Part shown: piece by piece, positions 1 to 11,653 of the stretch
Position numbering within the stretch: the first letter of the stretch is position 1
Layout: the number at the start of each line of letters is the position of its first letter
Origin: Rhizophlyctis rosea
Lineage: Eukaryota > Chytridiomycota > Chytridiomycetes > Rhizophlyctidales > Rhizophlyctidaceae
Assembly (NCBI GenBank): GCA_027596075.1
Contig: JADGJC010000057.1
Coordinates: 4,127 to 68,126, forward strand
Direction: 5' to 3'
Length of the DNA: 64,000 nucleotides
Notes under the pieces: model-generated
What the model was told of the DNA's origin: nothing
Seen by the model: the letters and a program-made list of their open reading frames with translations, nothing else
The model's database searches: none
Made by a program: the position numbers and the translations under genes

Positions 1-1180
1 TGGCGCGTCGTCCTCTCCTGTCGTGTTTGGGTGTGTGGTGCGTTCGTGCTGTCTCGCCTCTCCGCCCCGCCGCCGGGGCGCGGGGGGGGGGGCGGGGGGG
101 CGGGGGGGCCGCCCCCCCCCCGCCTGGCTCGCAGAGTGAAGGGAAATGTCTTCGTGATGCTGAGTAAGGCGAGCCCGTCAAGAGGCGGGACGACGAGAGC
201 CGGATCGGTTCGTTCAATATGCTTCGGGCTGCTGAGCGTGTGAACAGGGGTTTGCAAGATATTCAAGACTGGCTGCATTATGAGCCTACGCCCCCCTTAC
301 CTACCTACTGGTCCTTTGTCCGAACTTTGACGCGTCACTTGTTTTTTGCTCGAGGATTGTGGGTTCCCCTGACTCCCCTGAACTCCCTGACCTTCCCCTG
401 AGCCTTACTCAGAGGGCGGCGCCGCGAAGAGCTTCCATAGCGGTTCAGGTTACGCACTCGGTGTCATGCAGTCATGCAGATGGATTGTGGGATCTGCACG
501 GTATGCAGGAATGCTTGATGCTTTGAGCTGCAAGGGGTGCAAAGCCGGGAAGACACCAAAACTCAACCAGAGACTGTGCTGCACGGTGCACCATTTTGAT
601 GCTTGAGTTGCAAAAATCATGCAAAGACACGCGTCTGGAAATTTTGGATGTCGTTTGTGTTCAGATGGTGCGACAGACTGTATCACCCATCGTGAAAGTG
701 GGCTCATTCCCATCTCTGTAAAATAGCCAGCAGGCTGTAGTAGGTACTTTGGGGCGATATGATCATGGGATGAGTGATGAGTGAGTATGAGTCACTTGAG
801 TCCGGTGTCTCGCTTCCCTCAGATATCTGCCATGCACACTATTCACCCCGTCAATCATGAGAACATACTGAACATCTGAACATCATGATGTGTGCACTGG
901 AGTCACTGGGCCTGAGGGCTTAGAGCCAGTTTGCGTCGTGTGATAAATGAAATGGGGCGCCGCGCCAACTTGCATATGATTGTGCCACCCGATTGCAAGC
1001 CACTCTCATGATCAGGTTGCTGATCACAATTACCCCGATCTTCCCACACTCCCTGAAACCCCTCCTGGCTTTCCCACTCATCGCGAGCTAGGGTTCACAC
1101 ATTGCGTCTCAACATACCTCAGCACCTTCCTATAAAGCAGCAACCAGCATATTCAGCTCAACTCTGCAGTCGCTGTCAAT
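1..1180. other. Gene-free left end of window
   Basis: No ORF here resembles a protein family and none has convincing intron-linked continuation. The first 150 bases are very GC-rich and contain long G and C runs (listed separately). Bases 1080-1180 are presumably the promoter and 5' leader of the Dicer-like gene. Confidence 0.6.
79..123. repeat. G-run / C-run low-complexity tract
   Basis: Three long G runs separated by single C bases are followed at once by GGCC and a run of ten or more C. The G side and the C side could pair as a hairpin, and the G runs alone meet the usual pattern for a G-quadruplex. Homopolymers this long are also prone to sequencing error, so exact run lengths are unreliable. 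Confidence 0.7.
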
Positions 1181-4100
1181 ATGGTGGAAGGGCCGGGAGA
1201 CTCGGTCGATTTGGTGAAAGAAACCACTTCACCGATGGCTAACGAAGGCAAAGACTTTGCCGCTCCATCCGACTTCCCGCGCGTCGTAAGCGGACTACGT
1301 GCGCCTAAAGATGGAACAAACCGCGTCTTCAACAAGGACAGGAAGCTGACCGTCGACCAACTCCGGAAAATTGAGGATGGTATGTTCATCCTGATATCAT
1401 TGGCGAGGGACGGTTTGGTGCGACACTGGACGAAAGCCATGGATATTCATTGGAACAAACATGGGACATGGATATGATATACGAGGAGTAGCAAAGATTG
1501 AATGTGGTACAGCACATTCAGAACACGCCAATGCCACAGTTTGGGGCATCATGAGCGTACTTGATGCAGGGATGGCATGGGTTCAACAAAAGGAAATGTC
1601 ACGGCTAATGCAGTTCGACTAACAATATCTACTGTCATTGCAGATCAAAACAAAGAGTTGCATCTTCCACGCCCGTATCAACTGCAACTCTTCGAAGAGG
1701 CAAAAGCGTGCAACGTCATTGCGGTCATGGATACAGGATCTGGAAAGACATTGATTGCGATATTGCTCGTGCGCCATATTCTTTCGCTGGAACATGACCG
1801 CCGAGCGCAAGGTGGAAGTGTAAGTAGACTAAAAATGCTCTGTTCTTGCAGTTGGAGCATTGAAAAGTTGGTCACGTAGACATTGCAGTTGAGCTCACAC
1901 CTCCCCGATTACAGAAACGCATTTGCTTCTTCTTGGTCCCGACGGTGCCTCTTGTGTTTCAACAACGAGACTATCTCAAGCACCACCTGTGTGGAGAGGT
2001 TCAAGCGCTCTGCGGAGAGCTCCTTGGAGACGCGGTATGTACTTCGTCTTGTAAACCTATCTGAGTTATGTCCTAATATTCGTGTCAGTGGACGGCAGAC
2101 CAGTGGCAAAAAACCCTGAGAGAGAAGGATGTCGTATGCGCAACGCCGGCCATCGTTTTGGACGCATTGAATCACGCCTTCCTCAAGATGGAAGACGTAA
2201 GTTCGATTGGACCAGCTTCAAATTGTCATACGCTAAAAATGTCATGTTAGATTGCCCTCATGATATTTGATGAAGCGCACCACGCCACCAAGGATCACCG
2301 TGAGTTATGCGCGCGTATCAGGTAAACTGCGAAGACACTAAACAATACCGTAGCATACGCCTTGATAATGCGCGAACACTACCATGAGCACAATGAAACG
2401 GAAAGACCCAAAATATTGGCCTTGACAGCGAGCCCACTCAACTCGGATTCGGCAGCGCGAATGTCACTTTGGTATTGGTGTAATCCATCATATATAGATA
2501 TAAACTGTGTTCTGATCACGTTTCTTGCCTCAGGGATCTGGAGTTCGTTATGGACGCGAATGCTGTGACGGTCTTCAATGACGAGGTTGTTCGCTACGCT
2601 GCTCGGCCCGACCCAATCTCAGTGTACTATCCTTCCCCAACTGACGAGTATATGATGAATCTGCCTCCTCTATGCGATGCCTTGCAACAGATGGCCGGCG
2701 ACTTGCCCTCCCTCGAGAAGCCACTGCGGGAAGCACGGTATGTGCACGGCCAGCTTGGTCCTTGGTGCGCCACACAGAGTCTGTGGAGTGCCCTCGAAGC
2801 TTTGCAACGCCAGTCGGAAAAGGACCTGGCGGGAGCTCTGAAAATCAGCATGGACGCCGCACTATCCGGAACCGGCATCGACGCAACCGACCGATACACC
2901 AAGCTCCTTGCCGACTGCCGACACGTATTTCCAGACACCGATCCAACAGAAGCAGAGCTGTCACCCAAAGTCCGCAAGCTCATTGAAGTCCTCAATATGT
3001 GGCGGAACGACCCTTCCTTCTGCGGCATCATTTTTGTTCAACGCAGGGCCACGGCAGAGCTGTTGAGCCAACTCTTGTCTCGTTTGGATTGCATGCAACG
3101 TTTCCTCCACATTGGAACGCTCATCGGTCATGCCATAAATGACCCGTATCGCAATCAGATGAAAATGACCGAGCAGTATCAAACCATTCGTGACTTTAGG
3201 AGAGGGAAGCTCAACCTCTTGGTCGCGACTAAGGTGTGTTGATGTTCGTGAGCACTGATCCTGAATCTAGGTGACGCTCGCTCCCAGGTTGCGGAAGAGA
3301 GCCTTGATATACAAGCGTGCAACATGGTCATCCGCTTCGACATGGAAAAAGAGAGTATGAACCTCGTCAATTACATTCAAGTACGTCTTCGAGTGCTGGC
3401 CTTTCGAATAAGCTTGTGGCACCAAGCTAATTCCACATCATAGTCTCGCGGAAGAGCGAGAAAGCCCAATTCAAAATTCATCCTCCTGATGGAACAAGAC
3501 AACATGGCGCACCAAAACCACCTTGAAAGTCTGAAGCAAAAGGAACGTCAAATCCGCGAAGTCCTCCAAGACAGGTCTCTCAAGAAAGAACAAGCCGAGA
3601 TCTTCGATAACATGTGGTCAGCGGCGGAAAAGGCTGCTCCAACGTATTCGTACCACGTCAAGGAGACGGGGGCAGTGGTGACGTTGGCGTCAGCGAAATC
3701 TATGCTGGCGTACTTTTGCGACTTGCAAGTGATTGATGAGTTCACGAAAGGACGTGCGGAGTACACCTTGAAGCCGACGGGTGAAGTCCAGACTTGGATC
3801 GTGAGCAAGAATTTTTGCATTGTAGGACAACATGGGTGCCAGCAACGATTCCTGCTTCGGAGGAGTCCACCAAAGCAAATGAACAAACCCAGCCAACGGC
3901 CGCCAAAAAGAACAACGTGGACGACACCCAACTCCTCTCTGACAAGCAAGTTGCCGACGTCGTGGAAGCAATCTTGGGCGCTAGCTGTCACGAAGATCCT
4001 ACATTGAGAGGAGCCTTGAGAGCTTTGCGGAACATCTATTCATCGGAGTTCTATGAGGATTTCAAGGATTATGTTGATGGCGTGCAGAAGCCTTCGAGGC

Positions 4101-5147
4101 CGTCGAGCATGAGAGATGGTGGGAAGAAGACGGTGGAGGAGATGGAGAAGTGTTTTGGGTACTGCTTCAAGGATCCGTATTTGTTGTTGGAGGCGTTTAC
4201 GCATCCGAGTTCTACGGATCGGAGTATTAATTCTTATCAGAGGCTGGAGTTTCTTGGTATGTTTTATTGTCGCAAAAGTGGCAAATGCCAGACGTCTGAC
4301 ACTTTTTGAAGGTGACGCCGTGCTCGGCTACCTCGCTGTCCGGCACTTTTTCTACAAATACCCCGAACTTCCACCCGGCAGACTGGTCGACCTCAAAGAC
4401 GCTGCAGTCAACAACGCATTCCTAGCCTGCGTCGCCTCAAATTTAGGTCTACACCACTACATCCACCACTTCTCCTCCCCCCTCATCGACGCCATTACCG
4501 ACTACTGCGAAGACCTCTACCGCATTACCAACGAACGCCAAGGCACCGATCTTCTCTCCCCGCCACAGTTCCCCACCCCCGAAGAAGTCCGCTCCAAACC
4601 GCCTCAAGAGCAAAAAGCCATCGAAGAAGAAAAGAAGCGGGACATACAGTACTGGAACGACCTGGAGCCCCCCAAAACCATCTCAGACGTCTTCGAAGCA
4701 GTCCTAGGAGCCATCTTCCTCGACTCGCACCTCTCCGTCGAAACAGTCTGGAAAGCCATGCAACGCACCTGGCTCCCCTGGGTAGACGCCTACATCACCC
4801 CCGCCCTCGTAGCACGACACCCATACCGCGAAATGGCGGACGTGTTACGGAGAGAGGGATGCGACGCGTGGCGTGTGCCTACGAAACATGATGCGGAGAC
4901 CGGGGAGTTTGTGGCGCGGTTTGTGGTGCATCAGGTGGAGGTTCTTGTTGAGCGGGGGCCGAGTAGGAAGATGGCACGGAAGGTGTTGGCGGAGAGGGCC
5001 TTGGAGATGTTTAAGGGGCGGCCGGGGTTTGTGAGGGAGAGGTGTACGTGTGCGGGGATTGTTACTGAGGAGGGGGTGGTTAGGGATGAGGCTTTGGAGG
5101 AGGAGCTTGGTGGGGTAGGCTGTAGTGCAATGTATTGGTTGACGTGA
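1181..5147 (+). CDS. Dicer-like ribonuclease, shortened (no PAZ, partial RNase IIIa)
   Basis: Dicer family: cuts double-stranded RNA into small RNAs. Eleven exons read through with consistent phase: 1181-1379, 1644-1819, 1915-2034, 2089-2196, 2251-2299, 2354-2471, 2534-3233, 3288-3380, 3444-3800, about 3863-4256 and 4312-5147, giving about 1050 residues. The helicase is intact: Walker A MDTGSGKT, DEAH box MIFDEAHH, motif III LTASP and motif VI QSRGRARKP. A dimerisation (DUF283) segment TGAVVTLASAKSMLAYFCD follows. Then comes only the second half of RNase IIIa, ADVVEAILGA, without its RLEFLGD partner. RNase IIIb is complete, with YQRLEFLGDAVLGY split across the last intron and TISDVFEAVLGAIF. 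A dsRBD-like tail ends in RKMARKVLAERALEMF. Fungal Dicers usually run 1300-1600 residues; the platform/PAZ region and half of RNase IIIa, roughly 350 residues, are missing. The join near 3800-3862 changes frame, either through a short intron or at a deletion scar. Confidence 0.85.
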
Positions 5148-5853
5148 AGAGCAGGCGTCTTATTGTTTCTGGTTTTTTTAGGATATCCTGAGGGCTGTCA
5201 CCAGCGAACCACCTCGCTCGCTTGTTCCTGCGGCCGTCAGCGCGGCAACGGCTTGATGATGGATGCAAGCAAACGCTGACTTGAAGACGTACGAATGGAG
5301 GGGATGTAACATAGCAAATGTTATTTGTAGATAGCGTGCAGTGTCTGAGTAGGGTGCTTGAAGTGCAGATTCGATAGTAAATAAGTCCAGGTTCATAGGC
5401 ATTAGTCTATGTTGTTTTGTAGATTTGCTTCCTTGCGGAAAAGTTGCTAGCAGTGGGTTTTCTGTAAAATAAGATTGCGTTTGCTGTTGAGAATCATGTA
5501 GTATGTTTTGCGAAGCTTGGGTCGTTAGATTTTCTATGGTTACGGCGGTATGTATGTGCTTTTTTATGTCGTGCACCAAAAGTTTGAAGAGGAGGGAAAT
5601 CATGGTGTTTGTGAAGGATTTTGAAGGTGGACGCCACACCGGACACGTCACCCAATTTTGGAGTCCACGCCCCCGGACAAGCCAAATGCTTTTCTTGTAT
5701 CCCAAACCCGTTCACCTTAAAGTTTCAATTCCCACGCCATCATCTGTCCAACCCCCATCACGTTTCGCCCAATCCACATAAAAGTATCACACCACCACCC
5801 ACCACATAACTCTGGCTTCCCAACAAACCTCCACACCAACACCAAAACCCACA
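5148..5853. other. Intergenic, Dicer 3' end to dUTPase start
   Basis: About 700 bases. A 175-codon minus-strand ORF lies here but matches nothing and has ordinary non-coding composition. The last 100 bases are rich in CCA/CCC and should be the dUTPase leader. Confidence 0.5.
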
Positions 5854-6751
5854 ATGCTCGCCTCAGAACCCCTCCCCCTCCCCTCCGAATCCCTCACAAC
5901 ATCCGAAACCCGTGCTCCCACCGCACTCCTCGTCAAACGTCTAAGCGACAAAGCCAGACTTCCGATCCGAGGTTCCGCTCTAGCAGCCGGGTATGATTTG
6001 TGCAGGTATGGAATATCCATCCCTCTGGTGGACAAACAGGGAACCTCCGCCCAAACACTTCCCACGAACCTGAGAAAGGAATCATCTCCCAAATATCACA
6101 TGGGAACTGAAACTTGAACCAAACCATTTTGCTTTCCTCCAATACAGCGCAAAAAACATGACCATCCCCGCCCACGACCGCGCCGTCGTACCCACCGACC
6201 TCTCCATCGCCGTCCCACCCGGCACTTACGGCCGTGTCGCTCCCAGGAGTGGACTGGCCGTGAAGCACTTTATCGACACTGGTGCTGGTGTTATTGATGT
6301 AGGTTTGGCGACCTGAAGGCATTTGCGAACTCACCTGCGTTGAAGAATACTTGTTGATGAATATTTGCATGCAACCAGGCTGACTATCGCGGTCCCGTCG
6401 GCGTGGTATTGTTCAATTTCGGTGATAAGGATTTCGAAGGTACATTATCCGACAGCACCTTCATGAATCCTTTACATCTGTTCCTTTTTTTTCCAAAACT
6501 GACGATGAACATCGCATTTTTTTGATTGTAGTGAAGGAAGGCGATCGAATTGCTCAGTTGATTTTGGAACGCATTGAAGTGGCCGAGGTTCAAGAAGTCA
6601 CGGTGAGTGGGACCATTTCGGATGTTGCATCTCTGCGTAAGTTGATTAAGTTTACTGATTGTCCTTTAAATTTGCTGGAATGAAGTCCCTCGATGATACG
6701 AAACGCGGAGCAGGAGGATTTGGGTCGACGGGTGGTCATGCAACTTTGTAA
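5854..6751 (+). CDS. dUTP diphosphatase (dUTPase)
   Basis: Hydrolyses dUTP to dUMP and pyrophosphate, keeping uracil out of DNA and supplying dUMP for thymidylate synthesis. Five exons with agreeing phases (5854-6005, 6148-6298, 6379-6439, 6532-6602, 6686-6751) give 166 residues, the usual size of trimeric eukaryotic dUTPases. All five family motifs are visible: AAGYDLCSA (I), PRSGLAVKH (II), GAGVIDADYRGPV with the catalytic Asp (III), GDRIAQLI (IV) and the C-terminal P-loop-like arm [10 protein letters not shown] (V). No mitochondrial presequence is evident, so the nuclear/cytosolic form is likely. The start gives the longest in-frame N-terminus after a pyrimidine-rich leader. Confidence 0.95.
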
Positions 6752-7002
6752 GGGGGCAGTCTCTGTTGAAGCTAAATACTGTTCTTTCCTTGTTGTTTCC
6801 ATCCACGGACAATCATGTTCTTCCCTTTGTGATGCATATCAAATGTACACATCTAAACCTTCTGCTTCTTAACCGGACGGTCAGACTCGTCACTTGCAGC
6901 GTCTTTCTGAGATGCACCTTCGCTTTCTCTCGGTGTTTTCTGGCTTTTGCGTGGAGATTACATTTCTATGTACATGATTGTAGTGACAGGATCCCAAACT
7001 CA

Positions 7003-7657
7003 CTACGCCGTCGACCCAGCAATGGCGACCGCCTCGATCTCCACCAAAACGTCACGGGGAAGACGGGCGACCTCGACTGCTGACCGAGCGGGGCGGGCAT
7101 CGCCAAAGTGCTTGGCGTAGATTTCGTTCATTTTTGCAAAGTCGTTCATGTTCTGGTGGGGCGTTTGAGATGTGGGTGTACACATCAGTGGGTGGGACAA
7201 TGTTGGGCATCGCTGTGTTGTTATACCTTCAAGAAGACGGTGGTCTTTACGACCTTGTCAAACGATGAACCGGCAGCCTCAAGGACGGCTTTGAGGTTGG
7301 TGAGAACGCGGTCGGTTTGCACTTGAACGTCTCCTTCTACAATCTCCATAGTCTTGGGGTCTGTAAGGATTCAATATGGGATCGATGAATAAGTCTGACT
7401 TTCAGAGCTCATCTCATGTGGCTGAAGCCCGTAATACGCGGGCTATCTGCTTCCCACAACGGCACAAGCAACTTCGAGCGCTACTTACCAAAAGCGACCT
7501 GACCGGCAGTGTACACCATCCCGTTGGCGACGACAGCCTGCGAGTAAGGACCGATGGCCTTGGGGGCCTTGTCGGTGTTGATGTGGGTGAGAGTAGACAT
7601 GGTGCGGAGTGTGGGACGGAGACGGAGGTTTGGTTGGAGGAATCGTTGGATAAGCAT
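7003..7657 (-). CDS. RidA/YjgF family imine deaminase (Mmf1/Hmf1-like)
   Basis: RidA proteins hydrolyse reactive enamine/imine intermediates from PLP enzymes such as threonine dehydratase. Three exons read on the minus strand. The first carries [20 protein letters not shown] and [10 protein letters not shown]. The second carries [21 protein letters not shown] and VVKTTVFLK. The third carries [20 protein letters not shown], with the family's conserved Arg of the active site and closing Glu. The Met at 7657 adds 19 residues rich in Arg/Leu with no acidic residue before MSTLTHINT (Met at 7600), which looks like a mitochondrial presequence. Initiation at 7600 would give a cytosolic form. Length and motifs are normal for the family. 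Confidence 0.9.
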
Positions 7658-8042
7658 GAAAGTGATCTGATGGGAAAGTGAATGGGTAAACAACGCAAGA
7701 CTGGAAGTGTTTTGGGCGGGATATGTGGCTTGTATGCAGCCAGGATTGACGTGGGCTGGAACGTGAGGCTTGGGCAATTTGAGCACGTAAGCAGGCGACA
7801 CGGTGACTGTCAAAATGATTTATCGGTTGTCCATCTTTCGCATGTCCATCCCTCCTAACAGAAGGGGACCCTTGTATCTTCCAACATCTCCGATACTCTC
7901 ATAACCCCATCCCTCGAATGCGATCAGTCGGCCACTACTACGTGTGCACTAACCTCACATCGATCGTACTCGCACATTTTCGACTTACCAGACGTCTTAC
8001 TATCTCCAAGTTTGTTCACCGCTCCCCACCCATACCACATAC
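7658..8042. other. Divergent promoter, RidA / IFT52
   Basis: About 385 bases between divergent genes. No TATA box or repeat was recognised. Confidence 0.4.
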
Positions 8043-10852
8043 GTGATAGCAGCTGCCGTCGCATCCACCAACAACCACCCACCTTCAACCCCTTTCCCCT
8101 TCCCCTCCCCGCTCCACCTCTCAATGCTAGCATCCTCAACGATGTCCACAACCTCCCTCCCGCAAAAACCCACCCCACTCGGCGGAACAACAGCAAACCG
8201 TCTAGGCTCATCATACCTCGCCACTCGCCCATCCGCAGCCTCAAAAGCCGATGTACGGATAGGAGCAGCGGGCGATATTGGCTCAGCAAGTGCTGGAGGA
8301 GGGGGAATACCGGGAAAAAACGCGAACGCGCCCACAGTACTGTTTTGCATAAGTAAGAAGGAGACTTTCACGCCGAGTAATGGATTGAAGATGGTGCAGA
8401 GGCGGTTGCGGAATGGATATAAGATTGGATTGTGAGTATTTGAAAGACGAAACAGAATCATCGCACACTCGGAATTTGAGCCTTGTGTAGTTTGTGAAGC
8501 CAATGGAAGGTCAGGGTTTCATTACGGATGGGGATGGATGAATCAAAAAGCGCTCGTGGACAATGATTTGCATATTGGGCGTGGGCAATGGATTCGAATG
8601 AGACGCGGGAGAAGGATGAACTGGATTCGGCCTATTCCCCCACAAACACTGACAGATCCACCCATGATCACGCTCCATCTCCAGATTCAAGGATGAAATG
8701 TCGGCGGCAAAATTGAACGAAGCAAATCTCCTAATTTTTGGGGCACCAAGAGAGAAATTTTCAATGGCGGAGGTGAGATAATTGTAGCAAGGTTGCAACC
8801 CAGATCACCACCCGCAGCGGGGTGTTGACCTACAAGTGTCCACATACACCACATAGTTCGGAGCTCTAAAAACCTACCTCGAGCGCGGCGGATCAATATT
8901 GTATCTAGCAGGAGAAGGAGGCGAATCCACTCTCAATACCAACTTCAACTACCTTCTGGAGGAGTACGGGATGATGGTCAACCCGGGTATGAGGACGGGT
9001 CGTTGTTAACCAACAATAAGCATATGAGGCGATTGAAATGACTGAAAAAGTCGTGCATCAACAGACGCCGTGACAAGAACAGTTTACTACAAATACTTCC
9101 ACCCAAAAGAAGTCTACGTAACGAGCGGCGTCCTAAACAGGGAAATCAATCGAGCGGCGGGGAAGATGGTTGGGGGAGCAGTAGATCATTCCTTACAAGA
9201 AGCCGGAAAGTACAGCTCATAGTAGGTTGAATGGGAACTATCAGCTATGGTGTCGACTTATGAAGAATATTGATGATTTCCCTTCCATTCAGCGCCCTCA
9301 CATTCCTCTACCCCTTCGGAGCAACCCTCAACGTCCAAAAACCCGCCATACCACTACTATCCTCCGGCACCGTGTCATACCCCTTGAACCGACCCATAGG
9401 AGCTGTATACGTACATCCGGTGAGCGGACGAAACCCAATTGACTTGCACCATTCACCATATTCAGAAATTTGCTGACCGCGTTCTGTGACAGAGCGGACG
9501 CGGAAAACTAGTGGTAGTAGGCTCCGCCCACATGTTCTCAGACACGTACATCGACAAGGAGGAAAACGGCAAATTGTTTGATGTGTTGGTGCAGTTTTGC
9601 ACGTCAGGTAAGGGAGAGTGCTTGTCCGTTCTCTCACAAGGCGACTCAACGGTAATGTCATTGATTAACCCCGACGACATTCGAATTCGCAGATAAAATC
9701 GTCCTCAATAGTATAGACGCCAATGAACCGGATGTAAGTGAATTTAGGTTTACTTTCCATAGGATTGCACATTTCTTGATCATTGGCTTGTCGTTGAATT
9801 TCTTTGGCACTTAGGTCTCAGATTATCACTACATCCCTGACACAGCCAAACTATCCGATACACTTCGATCTTGCCTGCAAGTGAGTTATCAGTGCCCATT
9901 TCCGAGTTGCGGGGATGCAGAGGACACTGTCCATTGGAAGGGACATCGTTGAGAAAAACGCTTACTGATGTTGCTTGCTCATTTTGCAGGAAAGCGAAGA
10001 ACTACCAAAAGACTTCACCACATTGTTCGACGTGGACTTGTTCCGGTTTGATACAAGCTTGATTCCTCAGGCTGTACAGTTGTACGAGGTGGGTGGCCTT
10101 TGGGCCGATTTTCAGCTTTGACGGATATGTGCAAGGTGGAGGATGAGATTTTGGAGAAGGAAACGCTCACATGCTCAAATCTCCAGGATATGCACATGAA
10201 ACATGAACCACTAACCCTCATTCAACCGCAAGTGAGTGTTATCTACCATCATTCCCTTCCCCGCATACAACCACAGAAACCGACAAACCCTTACTCTACA
10301 GTTCGAAACTCCCCTCCCACCCCTCCAACCCGCCGTCTTCCCACCCACGCTCCGCGACCTGCCGCCACCCTCGCTGGATCTGTTCGATTTGGACGAGCAT
10401 TTCGCGTCGGAGAGGGTGCGGTTGGCGCAGGTGACGAATAAATGTAGGTTTCATGTTTTGTGGTTCATGGAGGTTGGTGAGGGTGGGACGAGACGGTCCC
10501 GGAGGAAGGAGGACGGGGCAAGAGAGCAAAGGTTTGACTATGGGACGAGTGAACGCAATGCAAGCACATAAAGCTGTGGGTGGGGAGTTGATTTTCAGAC
10601 CTCGGCAGTGTGGAACTGGCAAAACCACCTCTCATCCAAACCACACCCACCCCAAACCTCCAACGCCCACACTAACAACACCCTTCCTCAACCCAAACAG
10701 GCACAGACGACGACCTAGAATACTACGTCCGAGAATGCGGCGAAATCCTCGGAGTAACGGACCGACTGGACGCAGATAAGCGGGACGCGAGGCATATTGT
10801 TGATCATGTGTTTAGGAGTATTGTGCAGTGGAAGAAGTTGAATCAGGGGTGA
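8043..10852 (+). CDS. IFT52: Intraflagellar transport protein 52 (IFT-B core)
   Basis: IFT52 is a core subunit of the IFT-B complex that carries cargo along flagellar microtubules. Twelve exons were traced with agreeing phases (first 8043-8431, then 8685-8772, 8857-8986, 9065-9221, 9293-9419, 9493-9607, 9693-9733, 9815-9880, 9990-10088, 10187-10231, 10302-10443, 10701-10852). Landmark blocks in order are FGAPREKFSMAE, YLAGEGGESTLNTNFNYLLE, TVYYKYFHPKEVYV, SGVLNREINRAAGK, ALTFLYPFGATLNVQKPA, VVGSAHMFSDTYIDKEEN, DFTTLFDVDLFRFDTS, HEPLTLIQPQFETPLPPLQP and the C-terminal ECGEILGVTDRLDADKRDA. The family normally starts just before the FxxxKKExFTxxxG motif; here up to about 90 Pro/Ser/Ala/Gly-rich residues precede it. 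The true start could be 8043, 8124 or 8142. Confidence 0.93.
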
Positions 10853-11653
10853 TTCGTTGCAACGCGGAGGGGAGGGAGTGGGAGGCAGGAGTGGGCTGGG
10901 GAGGAAGAGGGAGATAGGAAGGGAGCGGAAATAGGTGGGGTGGGGGAGGTTGCTTTATGTGAATGGAACGGAGGGAGTGGGGACTGTGAGGGAAGGGAGT
11001 AAATGGAAAGGGAAGAGGTGGATCTGATGGAAGTAGGACGGGTCAGGGGGGAGGGGGGCCGGTGTATCAGAAAGAAGAGAAGGGATGTGCGTTGTGAGTG
11101 AGGGGAAGGAGGAGAGGTGCGCGATGACAAACTTTGTGATGTATTGTACATAATTTTGTTTGGATGGATTTTGCTGTGTAGATGCAGAGTCATTTTGAGA
11201 CGTGGTGGTGATGAGGGACGTGGTCCTTATGACTTTGTATGGTGATCGAGGAAGCCTGAGTGTGAACTCGAGCTTCTGGCCATTGGTGACGTGCTACAAA
11301 ATGACAAAAGTAAGTAGAGTACAGGACATACGGTTATTGCAGGAATTCTACTTTGACACATCCTAATGCATCTGGTCTTGCATCCATATGTAACAATGGA
11401 GACAAGAACATACTGAAGAGATAACACTGACGCAATGTCTGGTTACCAATCCCGGGCTACTTCTTAGAGTGCCACACACCATATCTAGCCAGACCCGGAC
11501 CTCCGCCCTTTACTTTCAGAATGGGAGGGACATGAAGGGAGCTGACCGCACAGGAAGTTGGTTTCAGCATGACCAACGTCCTTCAAGCTCACCCTCACAA
11601 TGCAAACTTTCCCTACGTAATCTGACTTACCAAACAACCTTTCCAAACCCCTT
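10853..11653. other. Intergenic with purine-rich tract
   Basis: The gap lies between convergent IFT52 and the kinase-like gene. Roughly 10856-11110 on the plus strand is almost all G and A, with GGGAGG-type units and very few pyrimidines. The remainder shows nothing recognisable. Confidence 0.5.

Noticed and set aside
4116..4311. Arg/Trp-rich N-terminus of a long open frame in the Dicer gene
   Set aside because: Out-of-frame shadow of the RNase IIIb exon; the true frame enters this ORF only after the intron ending at 4311.
5178..5705. 175-codon minus-strand ORF downstream of the Dicer gene
   Set aside because: Mixed composition without family motifs, lies in a 3' region and has no intron-linked continuation.
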